Origin: Pseudomonas marincola
Lineage (GTDB): Bacteria > Pseudomonadota > Gammaproteobacteria > Pseudomonadales > Pseudomonadaceae
Assembly: GCF_900116605.1 (NCBI RefSeq)
Contig: NZ_FPBC01000001.1
Span: forward strand, 310,001-374,000
DNA: 64,000 bases
Direction: 5' to 3'
Both the position numbers and the translations under genes were made by a program. Below, piece after piece: positions 1 to 9,638 of the stretch (within the stretch, counting starts at the first letter, position 1; each line of letters begins with the position of its first letter). The notes under the pieces were generated by a model that searched no databases, was not told the DNA's origin, and saw only the letters and a program-made list of their open reading frames with translations.

Positions 1-760
1 CCAAAATCTTGTTGGTCTCAGCCTGCGCCTTCCACTCTTCACGGCTCTGGCCGTTTGGCAGCTCCTTGTCGATGTAAGGAATCAGGCTGCCCGCCAGAGG
101 CACACCGAAGTTATCAGTCGGGAACGACTCGCCGCGCATGGCTTCAGCCACTTTACGATCGATGTCCAGAATCGCGCTGGCCGGATCAGCCAACTCATCG
201 GCAACCGAGCTGTTAACCGCACCCATTTGCTTGATCAGTTCGCGCATGTTCTGCGCACCCGCGCCGCTGGCCGCCTGATAAGTCATGGCGCTCATCCACT
301 CGACCAGACCCGCTTCAAACAGACCACCGAGGCCCATCAGCATCAGGCTCACGGTGCAGTTGCCGCCGATGTAGTTCTTGGTGCCAGCATCGAGTTGATG
401 ATCGATCACTTTGCGGTTGACCGGATCGAGCACAATGACTGCGTCATCAGCCATACGCAGCGAAGATGCCGCGTCGATCCAGTAACCCTGCCAGCCCGCT
501 TCACGCAGCTTCGGGAACACTTCATTGGTGTAGTCGCCGCCCTGACACGTCAGAATCACGTCCAGACTTTTCAGCTCATCAATGCTGTAGGCATCTTTGA
601 GTGGCGCAATGTCTTTACCAATAGCCGGGCCCTGGCCACCAACATTGGAGGTGGTAAAGAACACGGGTTCGATCAGGTCGAAATCCTGCTCTTCCAACAT
701 GCGCTGCATCAGCACGGAACCTACCATGCCACGCCAACCGATCAGTCCTACACGCTTCAT
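1..760 (-). CDS. asd: aspartate-semialdehyde dehydrogenase, N-terminal part (cut by window edge)
   Basis: Converts aspartyl phosphate to aspartate semialdehyde (NADPH) for lysine, threonine, methionine and diaminopimelate synthesis in the cytoplasm. The ATG at 760 opens a frame that reads to the window edge, giving 253 residues without a stop. Visible are the Rossmann start [11 protein letters not shown] (residues 4-14) and the active-site segment GGNCTV, whose Cys is residue 135 as in the E. coli enzyme. It lies 51 bp downstream of leuB on the same strand, the usual Pseudomonas order. The missing C-terminus is beyond position 1. Confidence 0.96.
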   Translation of the reverse strand, partial: MKRVGLIGWRGMVGSVLMQRMLEEQDFDLIEPVFFTTSNVGGQGPAIGKDIAPLKDAYSIDELKSLDVILTCQGGDYTNEVFPKLREAGWQGYWIDAASSLRMADDAVIVLDPVNRKVIDHQLDAGTKNYIGGNCTVSLMLMGLGGLFEAGLVEWMSAMTYQAASGAGAQNMRELIKQMGAVNSSVADELADPASAILDIDRKVAEAMRGESFPTDNFGVPLAGSLIPYIDKELPNGQSREEWKAQAETNKIL

Positions 761-811
761 AACAACTACACCTATGTGAACAGTGTGCCGGAGCTTCCGG
801 CATCCAGAAAT

Positions 812-1894
812 TTATAAACTACGCAGGGCCTCGACGACCGCATCACCCATTGCCGCAGTGCCCACTTTTTGAGTGCCCGCAGAGTGGATGTCGCCAGTAC
901 GCAGACCTTGATCAAGCACCTTGCTGACGGCTTGTTCAATAGCAGCTGCCGCTTCAAGCTGGTTGAAGCTGTAACGCAGCATCATCGAAACCGAAAGAAT
1001 GGTTGCCAGCGGGTTGGCAATGCCCTGGCCGGCGATATCCGGTGCAGAACCGTGACACGGCTCGTACATGCCCTTGTTGTTCGAATCAAGGGATGCCGAT
1101 GGCAGCATGCCAATAGAACCGGTGAGCATGGAAGCCTCATCCGACAAAATGTCACCGAACATATTGTCGGTCACCATCACGTCGAATTGCTTCGGTGCAC
1201 GCACCAGCTGCATCGCCGCGTTGTCGACATACATGTGCGACAGCTCGACATCCGCATAGTCCTTGGCAACCTCTTCAACCACTTCACGCCACAGCTGGCT
1301 GGACGCCAATACGTTGGCTTTGTCGACCGAGCAGAGACGCTTGCCGCGCACACGGGCCATGTCGAAACCGACGCGTGCGATACGGCGGATTTCACTCTCG
1401 CTGTAAGGCAGTGTGTCGTAGGCCTGACGCTCACCGTTTTCCAGCTCACGGGTGCCGCGTGGCGCACCAAAGTAGATGCCCCCGGTCAGCTCACGAACAA
1501 TCAGGATATCCAGCCCCGCCACCACTTCCGGCTTCAACGAGGAAGCATCAGCGAGCTGCGGATAAAGGATGGCCGGACGCAGGTTGGCGAACAAACCCAG
1601 CTGCGCACGAATTTTCAGCAGGCCGCGCTCAGGACGAATGTCGCGCTCGATCTTGTCCCACTTCGGACCACCAACAGCACCGAGCAGAATGGCATCGGCT
1701 GCTTGCGCACGCGCCAGCGTCTCGTCTGCCAGCGGCACGCCGTGCTTGTCGATAGCCGCGCCACCGATAACGTCATGGCTCAGCTCGAAATCGAGCTTGA
1801 ACTTGTCATTGGCCAATTCCAGCACCTTGACCGCCTCGGCCATGATTTCCGGGCCAATACCGTCACCGGGGAGAATCAGAATCTGCTTGCTCAT
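812..1894 (-). CDS. leuB: 3-isopropylmalate dehydrogenase
   Basis: Third committed step of leucine synthesis: NAD-dependent oxidative decarboxylation of 3-isopropylmalate. The 360 residues are the normal family length. Motifs include GDGIGPE near the N-terminus, GAVGGPKWD, the [10 protein letters not shown] substrate-binding stretch, and [15 protein letters not shown] with the metal-binding Asp residues. I start at [12 protein letters not shown] (ATG 1894, AGGA 5 nt upstream) rather than at an upstream in-frame codon at 1924 that adds a non-conserved leader. It follows leuD after a 148-bp gap that contains a strong inverted repeat. Confidence 0.97.
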   Translation of the reverse strand: MSKQILILPGDGIGPEIMAEAVKVLELANDKFKLDFELSHDVIGGAAIDKHGVPLADETLARAQAADAILLGAVGGPKWDKIERDIRPERGLLKIRAQLGLFANLRPAILYPQLADASSLKPEVVAGLDILIVRELTGGIYFGAPRGTRELENGERQAYDTLPYSESEIRRIARVGFDMARVRGKRLCSVDKANVLASSQLWREVVEEVAKDYADVELSHMYVDNAAMQLVRAPKQFDVMVTDNMFGDILSDEASMLTGSIGMLPSASLDSNNKGMYEPCHGSAPDIAGQGIANPLATILSVSMMLRYSFNQLEAAAAIEQAVSKVLDQGLRTGDIHSAGTQKVGTAAMGDAVVEALRSL

Positions 1895-1976
1895 GCTTTC
1901 CTCATGTTCTTCTGCGGCTGCCATTGGCGCGCCATCAATAATCGGGTGTAGCGCCTTAAGCTGTCACTAAAGCCAC

Positions 1977-2004
1977 GCCGAGCCGGGTATTACACAGGCT
2001 CGGC
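1977..2004 (-). other. inverted repeat in the leuD-leuB gap
   Basis: GCCGAGCC (1977-1984) and GGCTCGGC (1997-2004) form a perfect 8-bp stem with a 12-nt loop in the 148-bp leuD-leuB interval. Only a weak T stretch (GTGGCTTTAG) follows on the minus strand. A partial terminator or mRNA-processing hairpin fits better than a full stop between two genes of one pathway. Confidence 0.45.
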
Positions 2005-2042
2005 GCTGCGCTAGCAATAGCGCTCAAGGGTTGTTGTAAGGC

Positions 2043-2687
2043 TTAGGCGTCGCGAAACAACCACGGCTGCTTCTGCTTATAACCGGCCTCGAAGCCGCGA
2101 ATAGCCTCAGCATCCTGCAAGGTCAGGCCAATGTCATCGAGGCCGTTAAGCAGGCAGTGCTTGCGGAATGCATCGACTTCAAAGCTGTACTGCTTGCCAT
2201 CGGGACGCGTGACTGTCTGCGCTGCGAGGTCAACGGTCAACTCGTAGCCTTCAGTGGCTTCAGCCTGCTCGAACAACTCATCCATTTCGGACTCTTCAAG
2301 GATGATCGGCAGCAAGCCGTTCTTGAAGCTGTTGTTGTAGAAAATATCGGCAAAGCTGGACGCCAGAATGGTCCGGAAACCGTACTCTTCCAAAGCCCAA
2401 GGCGCGTGCTCGCGGCTGGAACCACAACCGAAGTTCTCGCGTGCAAGCAATACGCTGGCACCTTGATAACGCGGGAAGTTGAGTACGAAATCCTCATTCA
2501 CCGGACGCTGCGAGCTGTCCTGGTTCGGTTGCCCGACATCCAGATAGCGCCACTCATCGAACAGGTTCGGGCCGAAGCCAGTCCGCTTGATCGACTTCAA
2601 GAACTGCTTGGGAATGATCTGATCGGTATCAACGTTGGCACGATCCAACGGCGCGACAAGACCGGTGTGTTGGGTAAAAGCTCTCAT
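2043..2687 (-). CDS. leuD: 3-isopropylmalate dehydratase small subunit
   Basis: Small (swivelling) subunit of isopropylmalate isomerase, which pairs with LeuC to convert 2- to 3-isopropylmalate. The 214 residues match the bacterial family. Typical motifs are the N-terminal [19 protein letters not shown], the [11 protein letters not shown] stretch and the [16 protein letters not shown] loop. The ATG at 2687 follows GGAG and starts 10 bp after the leuC stop, so the two subunits are made from one message. Confidence 0.97.
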   Translation of the reverse strand: MRAFTQHTGLVAPLDRANVDTDQIIPKQFLKSIKRTGFGPNLFDEWRYLDVGQPNQDSSQRPVNEDFVLNFPRYQGASVLLARENFGCGSSREHAPWALEEYGFRTILASSFADIFYNNSFKNGLLPIILEESEMDELFEQAEATEGYELTVDLAAQTVTRPDGKQYSFEVDAFRKHCLLNGLDDIGLTLQDAEAIRGFEAGYKQKQPWLFRDA

Positions 2688-2697
2688 GTCGGTCTCC

Positions 2698-4125
2698 TCA
2701 GGCCTGAATCAATTCACGAACATCAACAAAACGACCGGTCACGGCCGCCGCTGCAGCCATCGCCGGACTCACCAGATGGGTGCGTCCACCGGCGCCCTGA
2801 CGGCCTTCAAAGTTACGGTTGGAGGTCGATGCGCAATGCTCGCCGCTGCCGAGTTTGTCCGGGTTCATCGCCAGACACATCGAGCAGCCCGGCTCACGCC
2901 ATTCAAAGCCTGCCTCGATAAAAATCTTGTCCAGACCTTCCTGCTCGGCCTGCTGTTTAACCAAGCCCGAACCTGGCACCACCATCGCCTGCTTGATGGT
3001 GGCGGCAACCTTGCGGCCCTTGGCCACTTCGGCGGCGGCGCGCAAATCTTCAATGCGCGAGTTGGTGCACGAACCGATGAACACGCGATCAAGCTGGATA
3101 TCGGTAATCGCCTGATTGGCGGTCAAACCCATGTACTTCAGCGCACGGGTGATCGAGTCGCGCTTGACCAGATCAGCTTCAACTGCCGGGTCCGGCACAT
3201 TCTGATCAACAGCTAGGACCATTTCCGGCGAAGTGCCCCAGCTGACTTGCGGCTTGATGTCTTCGGCGCGCAACTCAACCACGGTGTCGAAGTGAGCGTC
3301 GGCGTCGGAGACCAGATCGCGCCACTGCGCCACGGCCTGCTCCCACTGCGCGCCCTGTGGCGCGAACGGACGACCCTGAACGTACTCGATGGTCTTGTCA
3401 TCGACCGCCACCATACCGACGCGGGCACCCGCCTCGATCGACATGTTGCAGATGGTCATGCGGCCTTCCAGCGACAAGTCGCGGATGGCGCTGCCGGCAA
3501 ATTCCAAGGCGTGCCCATTGCCGCCTGCGGTGCCGATTTTGCCGATCACGGCCAACACGATGTCTTTAGCGGTAACGCCGAACGGCAATTTGCCTTCAAC
3601 GCGCACCTGCATGTTCTTCATTTTTTTCGCGACCAAACACTGCGTGGCCAGCACGTGCTCGACTTCCGAGGTGCCGATACCGTGCGCCAATGCGCCGAAG
3701 GCACCGTGAGTCGAGGTGTGCGAGTCACCACAAACCACAGTCATGCCTGGCAAGGTCGCGCCCTGCTCCGGGCCTACAACGTGAACGATGCCCTGGCGAA
3801 TGTCGTTCATCTTGAATTCAAGAATCCCGAAGTCGTCACAGTTCTCATCCAGTGTTTGCACCTGAATGCGCGACACTTCGTCGGCTATCGCCTCAAGACC
3901 GCCCTGACGCTCGGCCTTGGTGGTTGGCACGTTGTGGTCCGGCGTCGCGATGTTGGCGTCGATGCGCCACGGCTTGCGGCCAGCCAGACGCAAACCCTCG
4001 AAGGCCTGCGGAGAGGTCACTTCGTGAAGGATATGGCGGTCGATGTAGATCAGCGACGAACCATCGTCACGGCGTTTTACCTCGTGCATTTCCCAGAGTT
4101 TGTCGTAAAGCGTTTTGCCGGCCAT
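2698..4125 (-). CDS. leuC: 3-isopropylmalate dehydratase large subunit
   Basis: Aconitase-superfamily [4Fe-4S] subunit of isopropylmalate isomerase. The 475 residues are close to the usual 465-475. Cluster ligands are visible in IGSCTNSR and in the pair GCSMC near the C-terminus; [14 protein letters not shown] is also present. I chose the ATG at 4125 ([16 protein letters not shown]) because AGGA lies 8 nt upstream and conservation begins there; ATGs at 4137 and 4146 would add a short extension. It is the first gene of the leuC-leuD-leuB-asd series, transcribed from a promoter at 4188-4216. Confidence 0.97.
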   Translation of the reverse strand: MAGKTLYDKLWEMHEVKRRDDGSSLIYIDRHILHEVTSPQAFEGLRLAGRKPWRIDANIATPDHNVPTTKAERQGGLEAIADEVSRIQVQTLDENCDDFGILEFKMNDIRQGIVHVVGPEQGATLPGMTVVCGDSHTSTHGAFGALAHGIGTSEVEHVLATQCLVAKKMKNMQVRVEGKLPFGVTAKDIVLAVIGKIGTAGGNGHALEFAGSAIRDLSLEGRMTICNMSIEAGARVGMVAVDDKTIEYVQGRPFAPQGAQWEQAVAQWRDLVSDADAHFDTVVELRAEDIKPQVSWGTSPEMVLAVDQNVPDPAVEADLVKRDSITRALKYMGLTANQAITDIQLDRVFIGSCTNSRIEDLRAAAEVAKGRKVAATIKQAMVVPGSGLVKQQAEQEGLDKIFIEAGFEWREPGCSMCLAMNPDKLGSGEHCASTSNRNFEGRQGAGGRTHLVSPAMAAAAAVTGRFVDVRELIQA

Positions 4126-4187
4126 CAGCGTGTTCCTCATCAGCATATTTCTGTGCTTCAGGAGTATCCCTTTAGCTTATGTGGCCA

Positions 4188-4216
4188 ATTTTATGGGGTT
4201 GGTTTAAATTACTCAA
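4188..4216 (-). promoter_or_regulatory. predicted sigma-70 promoter of leuC
   Basis: On the minus strand TTGAGT (4216-4211) and TAAAAT (4193-4188) are separated by exactly 17 bp, about 60 bp before the leuC start. It lies in the 134-bp gap shared with the divergent LysR gene, so that regulator could act here. This is read by eye; no transcript data are available. Confidence 0.6.
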
Positions 4217-4259
4217 ATTCATATTTTTCATCGATTGGATTACTAGCAGGAATACCAGA

Positions 4260-5141
4260 ATGGACCTGGCCGCACTTAATGCCTTTATCGCCATCGCCGA
4301 ATCGGGCAGCTTCTCCGAGGCTGCCGAGCGCCTGCATTTAACCCAGCCCGCCGTGAGCAAGCGCATTGCCAGCCTGGAGCAGCAACTCAAGGTGCGCTTG
4401 TTTGATCGCCTGGGCCGTGAAGTGAGCCTGACCGAGGCCGGCCGGGCCCTGCTGCCGCGCGCATACCAGATTCTCAACGTACTGGAAGACACGCGTCGCG
4501 CCCTGACCAACCTGAGCGGTGAGATCAGCGGTCGCCTGACCCTCGCCACCAGTCACCACATTGGCTTGCACCGTCTGCCGCCATTGTTAAGGGCTTTTAC
4601 CCGCAGCCACCCGAAAGTCGCGCTGGATATACAGTTTCTCGACTCCGAGGTCGCATACGAGGAAATTCTGCACGGCCGCGCAGAAGTGGCCGTCATCACC
4701 CTGGCCCCGGAAACGCAGGCGCCCGTGCAGGCTGTACCAGTCTGGGACGACCCTCTCGATTTCGTCGCAGCGCCCGAACATCCACTTGCCGCTAAACCCG
4801 CGATCACTCTTGCCGATATAGCGGATATTCCGGCGGTATTTCCGGGCGAAAACACCTTCACTCATCACATTGTCCGGCGCCTGTTTGAAGCTGAGGGCCT
4901 GACCCCAAACATCGCCATGAGCACCAATTACCTAGAGACAATCAAAATGATGGTTTCTATTGGGTTGGCCTGGAGCGTACTGCCGCGCACGATGCTAGAT
5001 GATCAGGTGACACGCTTACCGCTGCCGGGTATCCAGTTAACCCGAAAACTAGGCTACATCCTGCACACCGAGCGCACCCGTTCCAACGCGGCGCAGGCAT
5101 TCATGAATCTTCTCGATGCCCAGCGGGACGGTGTTGCATAA
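4260..5141 (+). CDS. LysR-family transcriptional regulator divergent from leuC
   Basis: A 293-residue LTTR. The N-terminal winged helix-turn-helix is classical (FIAIAESGSFSEAAERLHLTQPAVSKRI spans residues 7-34) and is followed by a periplasmic-binding-like effector domain from about residue 90. The ATG at 4260 has AGGA 10 nt upstream; an in-frame ATG at 4179 would add an unusual hydrophobic leader. Divergence from leuC suggests, but does not prove, control of the leu genes. The effector cannot be read from sequence. Confidence 0.9.
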   Translation: MDLAALNAFIAIAESGSFSEAAERLHLTQPAVSKRIASLEQQLKVRLFDRLGREVSLTEAGRALLPRAYQILNVLEDTRRALTNLSGEISGRLTLATSHHIGLHRLPPLLRAFTRSHPKVALDIQFLDSEVAYEEILHGRAEVAVITLAPETQAPVQAVPVWDDPLDFVAAPEHPLAAKPAITLADIADIPAVFPGENTFTHHIVRRLFEAEGLTPNIAMSTNYLETIKMMVSIGLAWSVLPRTMLDDQVTRLPLPGIQLTRKLGYILHTERTRSNAAQAFMNLLDAQRDGVA

Positions 5142-5260
5142 TCATTCAGCGAACAGCTAACGTTGCTAAAATCTGTGAACAATAAATTGGTGCATATGCC
5201 CAAACACCCTCTCTTCCTTCGGCAAACTGGGCAGCACATATCCCCTGTAAAAGGCGGTCT

Positions 5261-8200
5261 ATGAGCAACCGCCCCGATATCGAATACCCGGACCCTTTCC
5301 TTGAGCCACTGGATGACGGCGAGTTCGAGAGTACCTGGGAACAATTTCCGCACCTGCTCAAGGCGCTGAATGGCGCACGCATGGGTGCGTGGCACTGGCA
5401 CGTAAATAGCGGCCGGATCACCGGTTCGCGCGCCTCACAGGCAATCTTCGGGATTGACACCGACAAGCAACCACGCAAACGAATCGACTACTTCAGCCTG
5501 GTACCGCAGGCAGACCACAAACAAATCAGAGCCCTGTTTACTGATATCTGCCGGGGTAATCTCAGCGAGCAGACCATGCGCCACCGGATCATGTGGCCCG
5601 ATGGCAGCCTGCATTGGCTGGAGATCAACGCCAGCCTGAAACGCGACGAGGATCAAATCGCGCTTTACGGCGTTGTGCGTGACATCACCCGTCAGCAGGA
5701 ACAGGCGCATGCACTGGCTGAATCCTCAAGAAGTTTTGACAGCCTGTTTCAGCTGAGCCCGGACTCAGTCGCACTGGTGCGCAAAGCGGACTCGATCATT
5801 ACCGCGGTCAACCAGCACTTTGAAAACAGCTTTGGCTGGTCGAGCCAGGAGATATACGGCAAGTCCACTTTTGACGCGAATATCTGGACCGAAGCCAATG
5901 ACCGCGACACGCTGCGCACCGCACTTGAGTCGACCCTCGAGCCGCTGAGCAAGAATGTCACCCTGCGCCGCCGCGATGGCAGCCTGACTGATGGCATTCT
6001 CAGTGTTCAACTGATCGAGATTGATCAGGTCGACTACGTGCTTTGCACCTTCACTGACACCTGCGAAAAAAAGCGCACCGAACAAGCACTGCGCTTCAGT
6101 GAAGAAAAGTTCGCCAAGGCGTTTCAGTACAGCCCGGACGCGGTGGTCATCAGCGAGAAATACAGCGGCAAACTGATTCAGGTGAACCCGAGTTTCGAGC
6201 GCCAATTCGGCTGGAGCAATGCCAACGCCATCGGCAAGACAGCCAGCCAATTGGGCGTCTGGCAGCACCCACAAGACCGCATGAGAATGATCGAAGCACT
6301 TGAGGCGAACAGCCTGCAAGAGTTCGAGGTCGAGCTATGCGACAAACAAGGCAAGCCGAGCACCAAGCTGTTGTTCGGCGATGAAATCGAGCTGAACAAT
6401 CACGACTGCCTGATATTGACCATTCGCGATATCAGCCGGCAAAAAAGCCAGGAACGCGCCCTCAAAGACAGCCAGGCGCGCCTCGATCTGGCGCTGGACT
6501 CGGCCAATCTGGGGACCTGGGACTGGCATATTCCGAATAAAACCCTGTTTGGCTCACAACGCGCCGCGATGCTGCACGGCCTACCGGCAGAGGAATACCA
6601 GGGTCCGTTCAGCACATTCTTTTCTCACGTCCATGCCCAAGACCAACAACGCATGTACCAGGACTATCGCGCGTTGCTGGCGAGCGATCAGCCGACCTAT
6701 CAGCTCACCTACCGCTCGCAACTGCCCGACAGCTCCACGCGTTATCTGGAATGCATCGCCCAACTCAGCCGCGACGCCGCTGGCAATCCCCTGCGCCTGA
6801 CGGGCGTGGTGATGGATGTTACCGAGCGCACGTTGCGTGAGCAGACGCTCGCTGCATCAGAGGAGAAATACTCCGCACTGTTCCAGGCAAGCCCGGAGCC
6901 GATCTGCGTATCGCGGGCGGAAGATGGCACCATGATTGAGGTCAACCCCAGTTTTTGCAGGACCTTTGGCTGGAGTCAGGCCGAGCTGATTGGTAGCAAA
7001 AGTACCGACCTGAAAATCTGGCGCACCCCCGATCAACGTATCGAACTGCATGAGCGATTCATGCGCGACCATGAACTGAACAACGAAGTAGTGCAGTTCA
7101 TAACCCGCTCAGGCAAAGAGTTGACCTGCATTCTGTCGAGCCGACTGATCACCGTCGACCAACATGAATGCATCACCACCACATTCCGCGACATTACCGA
7201 TCAACAGGCCGCAGAAGCCGCGCTTGAAGCCAGCCAGGACAAGTTTGCCAAAGCATTCCATTCAAGCCCGGACGCCATCACCATTACCGAGCGTGCGACC
7301 GGTCGCTACATTGAAGTGAATGAAGGCTTCCACCGCCTGACCGGCCATCGCAGTGAAGACATTATTGGCCTCACCGCCAACGAAATTAATATTTGGGAAA
7401 GTCAGGCAGAGCGCCAACGCGTGCTCGACAGAATAGAAAACGCGCGCAGCACCGTGCACATGGAAATGCGCTGCCGCCATCGTGACGGCAACATCATTCC
7501 GGTCGACATCTCGGTTCAGACTATCGAGCTGAACAACGTGCCTTGCCTGCTGATGACGGTACGCGACCTTTCCGAGCTCAAGGAAGCGCAGGCTCAGGTC
7601 CAGCATCTGGCTTACCACGACTCGCTGACCAACTTACCCAACCGCGCATTGCTGATGGATCGTCTGAGCCAGCAAATTGCTTTGCTCAAGCGCCATGACT
7701 TGCGCGGCGCCCTGCTGTTTCTCGACCTGGATCACTTCAAACACATTAACGACTCTCTCGGCCATCCGGTTGGCGACAGCGTGCTGAAAATGGCCACTGC
7801 GCGCCTTGAGGCCAGCGTACGCATGGAAGACACAGTAGCGCGACTCGGTGGTGATGAGTTCGTGATTTTGTTGTCTGGCCTGGAAGGCGATATGAGCCGC
7901 GTAACCGAGCTGGTTTATCGCCTGGCCGATGGTTTCCGCTCTCTGCTGGCCGAACCGATGCTGATTGACGGACACCGGCTGCAGGTCACGCCCAGCATCG
8001 GCATGGCGCTGATTCCGGATCATGGCCAGACCCCGGCCGATTTGCTCAAGCGTGCCGACATTGCCCTCTATCGCGCCAAAGACCTGGGGCGTGACACCGT
8101 GCAGATGTTCGACGCCTCCATGCAAGAAGTTGCCAGCGAACGTCTGCGCCTTGAAAGCGACTTGCGTCTGGCCTTGCAACGCTCCGAGTTCGAGCTGTAC

Positions 8201-8926
8201 TTCCAGCCGCAGGTGGACGCACTGACCAACCAGATCATTGGCGCGGAAGCATTGCTACGCTGGAATCATCCGGTACTGGGCGCTCAGTCCCCTGCCCGGT
8301 TCATTCACATTCTCGAAGAAAGCGGGTTGATTCTCGAAGTCGGCAGCTGGGTTCTCAACGAGGCCTGCGCCAGCTGCGTGGCGTTGATCGAAGAAGGCCT
8401 GATCGCGCCCGAGAACTTCAGCCTCTGCGTAAACATCAGCCCGCGCCAGTTCCGCCAGAAAGACTTCGTCCAGCGTGTCGAGAACTGCCTGCGCCAAAGC
8501 AGCTTGCCGATGCTCAAGCTGGAAATTACCGAAGGGATTGTGATTCAGAACATCGAAGACGCGATCGCCAAGATGAATAAGCTCAAGAAGCTGGGCATCA
8601 GCTTCGCAATGGATGATTTCGGCACCGGCTACAGCTCGCTGACCTACCTCAAAAAGCTGCCGGTTGATGTGATCAAAATCGACAAGTCGTTCATTCAGGA
8701 CTCGACCAGCGACCCGAACGATGCAGAGATTATTCGCGCCATTATTGCCATGGCTCACAGCCTGGAGCTGACCCTGATTGCCGAAGGCGTTGAAGAACAG
8801 GAGCAACTCGACTTCCTGCTCAAGCAGAACTGCAACCTGTATCAAGGTTACCTGTTCAGCAAGCCACTGCCACTCGACGCATTCCGTCAGCTGCTACGCG
8901 ACGCGCAAAACCCGCTGATTCACTAA
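5261..8926 (+). CDS. multi-PAS diguanylate cyclase/phosphodiesterase
   Basis: Cytoplasmic cyclic-di-GMP signalling protein of 1221 residues with no membrane segment. Six PAS modules lie at about residues 35-145, 157-275, 282-398, 405-525, 532-650 and 657-770, then a GGDEF domain (about 785-945) and an EAL domain (about 955-1205). The GGDEF signature is intact at 863-867, with the product-inhibition site RMED placed as expected upstream. EAL is intact at 996-998, and DDFGTGYSSL is present. Both activities are therefore possible. PAS1 and PAS4 resemble each other, as do PAS2/3/5/6, so the sensor half looks like a duplicated three-domain unit. The ligands are unknown. Confidence 0.93.
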   Translation: MSNRPDIEYPDPFLEPLDDGEFESTWEQFPHLLKALNGARMGAWHWHVNSGRITGSRASQAIFGIDTDKQPRKRIDYFSLVPQADHKQIRALFTDICRGNLSEQTMRHRIMWPDGSLHWLEINASLKRDEDQIALYGVVRDITRQQEQAHALAESSRSFDSLFQLSPDSVALVRKADSIITAVNQHFENSFGWSSQEIYGKSTFDANIWTEANDRDTLRTALESTLEPLSKNVTLRRRDGSLTDGILSVQLIEIDQVDYVLCTFTDTCEKKRTEQALRFSEEKFAKAFQYSPDAVVISEKYSGKLIQVNPSFERQFGWSNANAIGKTASQLGVWQHPQDRMRMIEALEANSLQEFEVELCDKQGKPSTKLLFGDEIELNNHDCLILTIRDISRQKSQERALKDSQARLDLALDSANLGTWDWHIPNKTLFGSQRAAMLHGLPAEEYQGPFSTFFSHVHAQDQQRMYQDYRALLASDQPTYQLTYRSQLPDSSTRYLECIAQLSRDAAGNPLRLTGVVMDVTERTLREQTLAASEEKYSALFQASPEPICVSRAEDGTMIEVNPSFCRTFGWSQAELIGSKSTDLKIWRTPDQRIELHERFMRDHELNNEVVQFITRSGKELTCILSSRLITVDQHECITTTFRDITDQQAAEAALEASQDKFAKAFHSSPDAITITERATGRYIEVNEGFHRLTGHRSEDIIGLTANEINIWESQAERQRVLDRIENARSTVHMEMRCRHRDGNIIPVDISVQTIELNNVPCLLMTVRDLSELKEAQAQVQHLAYHDSLTNLPNRALLMDRLSQQIALLKRHDLRGALLFLDLDHFKHINDSLGHPVGDSVLKMATARLEASVRMEDTVARLGGDEFVILLSGLEGDMSRVTELVYRLADGFRSLLAEPMLIDGHRLQVTPSIGMALIPDHGQTPADLLKRADIALYRAKDLGRDTVQMFDASMQEVASERLRLESDLRLALQRSEFELYFQPQVDALTNQIIGAEALLRWNHPVLGAQSPARFIHILEESGLILEVGSWVLNEACASCVALIEEGLIAPENFSLCVNISPRQFRQKDFVQRVENCLRQSSLPMLKLEITEGIVIQNIEDAIAKMNKLKKLGISFAMDDFGTGYSSLTYLKKLPVDVIKIDKSFIQDSTSDPNDAEIIRAIIAMAHSLELTLIAEGVEEQEQLDFLLKQNCNLYQGYLFSKPLPLDAFRQLLRDAQNPLIH

Positions 8927-8944
8927 GCAAACGCCTCTCACGAA

Positions 8945-8970
8945 AACGCCCCCGACAAAGCGGGGGCGCT
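8945..8970 (-). terminator. terminator between convergent PAS-GGDEF-EAL and hsp20 genes
   Basis: CGCCCCCG (8947-8954), a 6-nt loop, and CGGGGGCG (8961-8968) form a perfect 8-bp GC stem. On the minus strand it is followed by TTTTCG, so it best serves hsp20; it may also stop transcription from the other side. Confidence 0.7.
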
Positions 8971-8994
8971 GCTTTGGCTGAGTGCCTCAGACGC

Positions 8995-9441
8995 TTAGCT
9001 GTTCAGCGCTTGAGTCGCACTGTTGATGGCGATGCGCTTGGGCTTGGCTTCTTCTGGCACAACACGTACCAGGTCAATATTAAGCAAGCCGTTGATCAGG
9101 CTCGCCGAGCGCACTTCAATGTGGTCCGCGAGACGGAACGACAACTTGAAAGCCCGTTGGGCAATGCCCTGATACAGGTAGCTGACACTTTCGGTTGGTG
9201 CTTCACGCTTGCCACCGGTTACAGTCAGCACGCTACGCTCTACCTGCAACTCAAGGTCTTCATCTTGAAAGCCGGCTGCGGCAACCACAATTCGGTATTG
9301 ATCTTCACCGTGCTTTTCAACGTTGTACGGTGGGTAGCTGCTCCCGCCTTCATTGCGCATGGCCGACTCAAACAAATCATTGAAGCGGTCAAAGCCAACG
9401 GACTGACGCAGCAGCGGGGTCATGGAAAATGCAGTACTCAT
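8995..9441 (-). CDS. small heat-shock protein, Hsp20/IbpA type
   Basis: ATP-independent holdase that binds unfolding proteins in the cytoplasm. It has 148 residues with an alpha-crystallin domain at about residues 38-135 and a C-terminal I-x-I anchor (RIAI). The N-terminus (MSTAFSMTPLLRQSVGFDRF) is IbpA-like. I use the ATG at 9441 with AGGAGA 5 nt upstream; an in-frame start at 9474 would lie inside the structured leader. Expression is likely heat-controlled twice: by a sigma-32-type promoter (9551-9578) and by a ROSE-like leader. Confidence 0.93.
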   Translation of the reverse strand: MSTAFSMTPLLRQSVGFDRFNDLFESAMRNEGGSSYPPYNVEKHGEDQYRIVVAAAGFQDEDLELQVERSVLTVTGGKREAPTESVSYLYQGIAQRAFKLSFRLADHIEVRSASLINGLLNIDLVRVVPEEAKPKRIAINSATQALNS

Positions 9442-9446
9442 GTGTT

Positions 9447-9545
9447 TCTCCTGATATTCAGCGAGGGTGTTCAATTAACTGCTTGCACCCACTAAAAAGT
9501 GGCTTTGGTACAAGCTGACGAGACCCGACTTCGGCATCTCTCAGG
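9447..9545 (-). promoter_or_regulatory. ROSE-like RNA thermometer in the hsp20 leader
   Basis: The roughly 100-nt leader can fold into two hairpins. The upstream one has an 8-bp stem GCTTGTAC/GTGCAAGC (ends 9515 and 9481; one G-U) with an inner CCACT-TTTT-AGTGG stem-loop. The downstream one pairs TCGCT (minus strand, 9464-9460) with the AGGA of the ribosome-binding site (9447-9452), leaving one unpaired G. U(U/C)GCU facing the Shine-Dalgarno sequence is the hallmark of ROSE thermometers of small heat-shock genes. The pairing was drawn by hand, not computed. Confidence 0.65.
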
Positions 9546-9550
9546 AATAA

Positions 9551-9578
9551 AAATGTGGACGGCAAAATCATTTTCAAG
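9551..9578 (-). promoter_or_regulatory. predicted sigma-32 (RpoH) promoter of hsp20
   Basis: On the minus strand CTTGAA (9578-9573), a 14-bp spacer and CCACATTT (9558-9551) match the RpoH consensus CTTGAA-N13-17-CCCCATNT with one mismatch. A start near 9545 gives the structured leader described separately. Confidence 0.8.
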
Positions 9579-9638
9579 AGTCGGTTGTAAAATTTTTTAC
9601 CTAGACTGTTTGCTCACTCAACCGCACAAGGAGGCTTC

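Noticed and set aside
869..1951. 360-residue plus-strand frame opposite leuB, and a similar one at 3247-4341 opposite leuC
   Set aside because: Antisense shadows of conserved biosynthetic genes; no ribosome-binding site and His/Arg/Gln-rich low-information protein.
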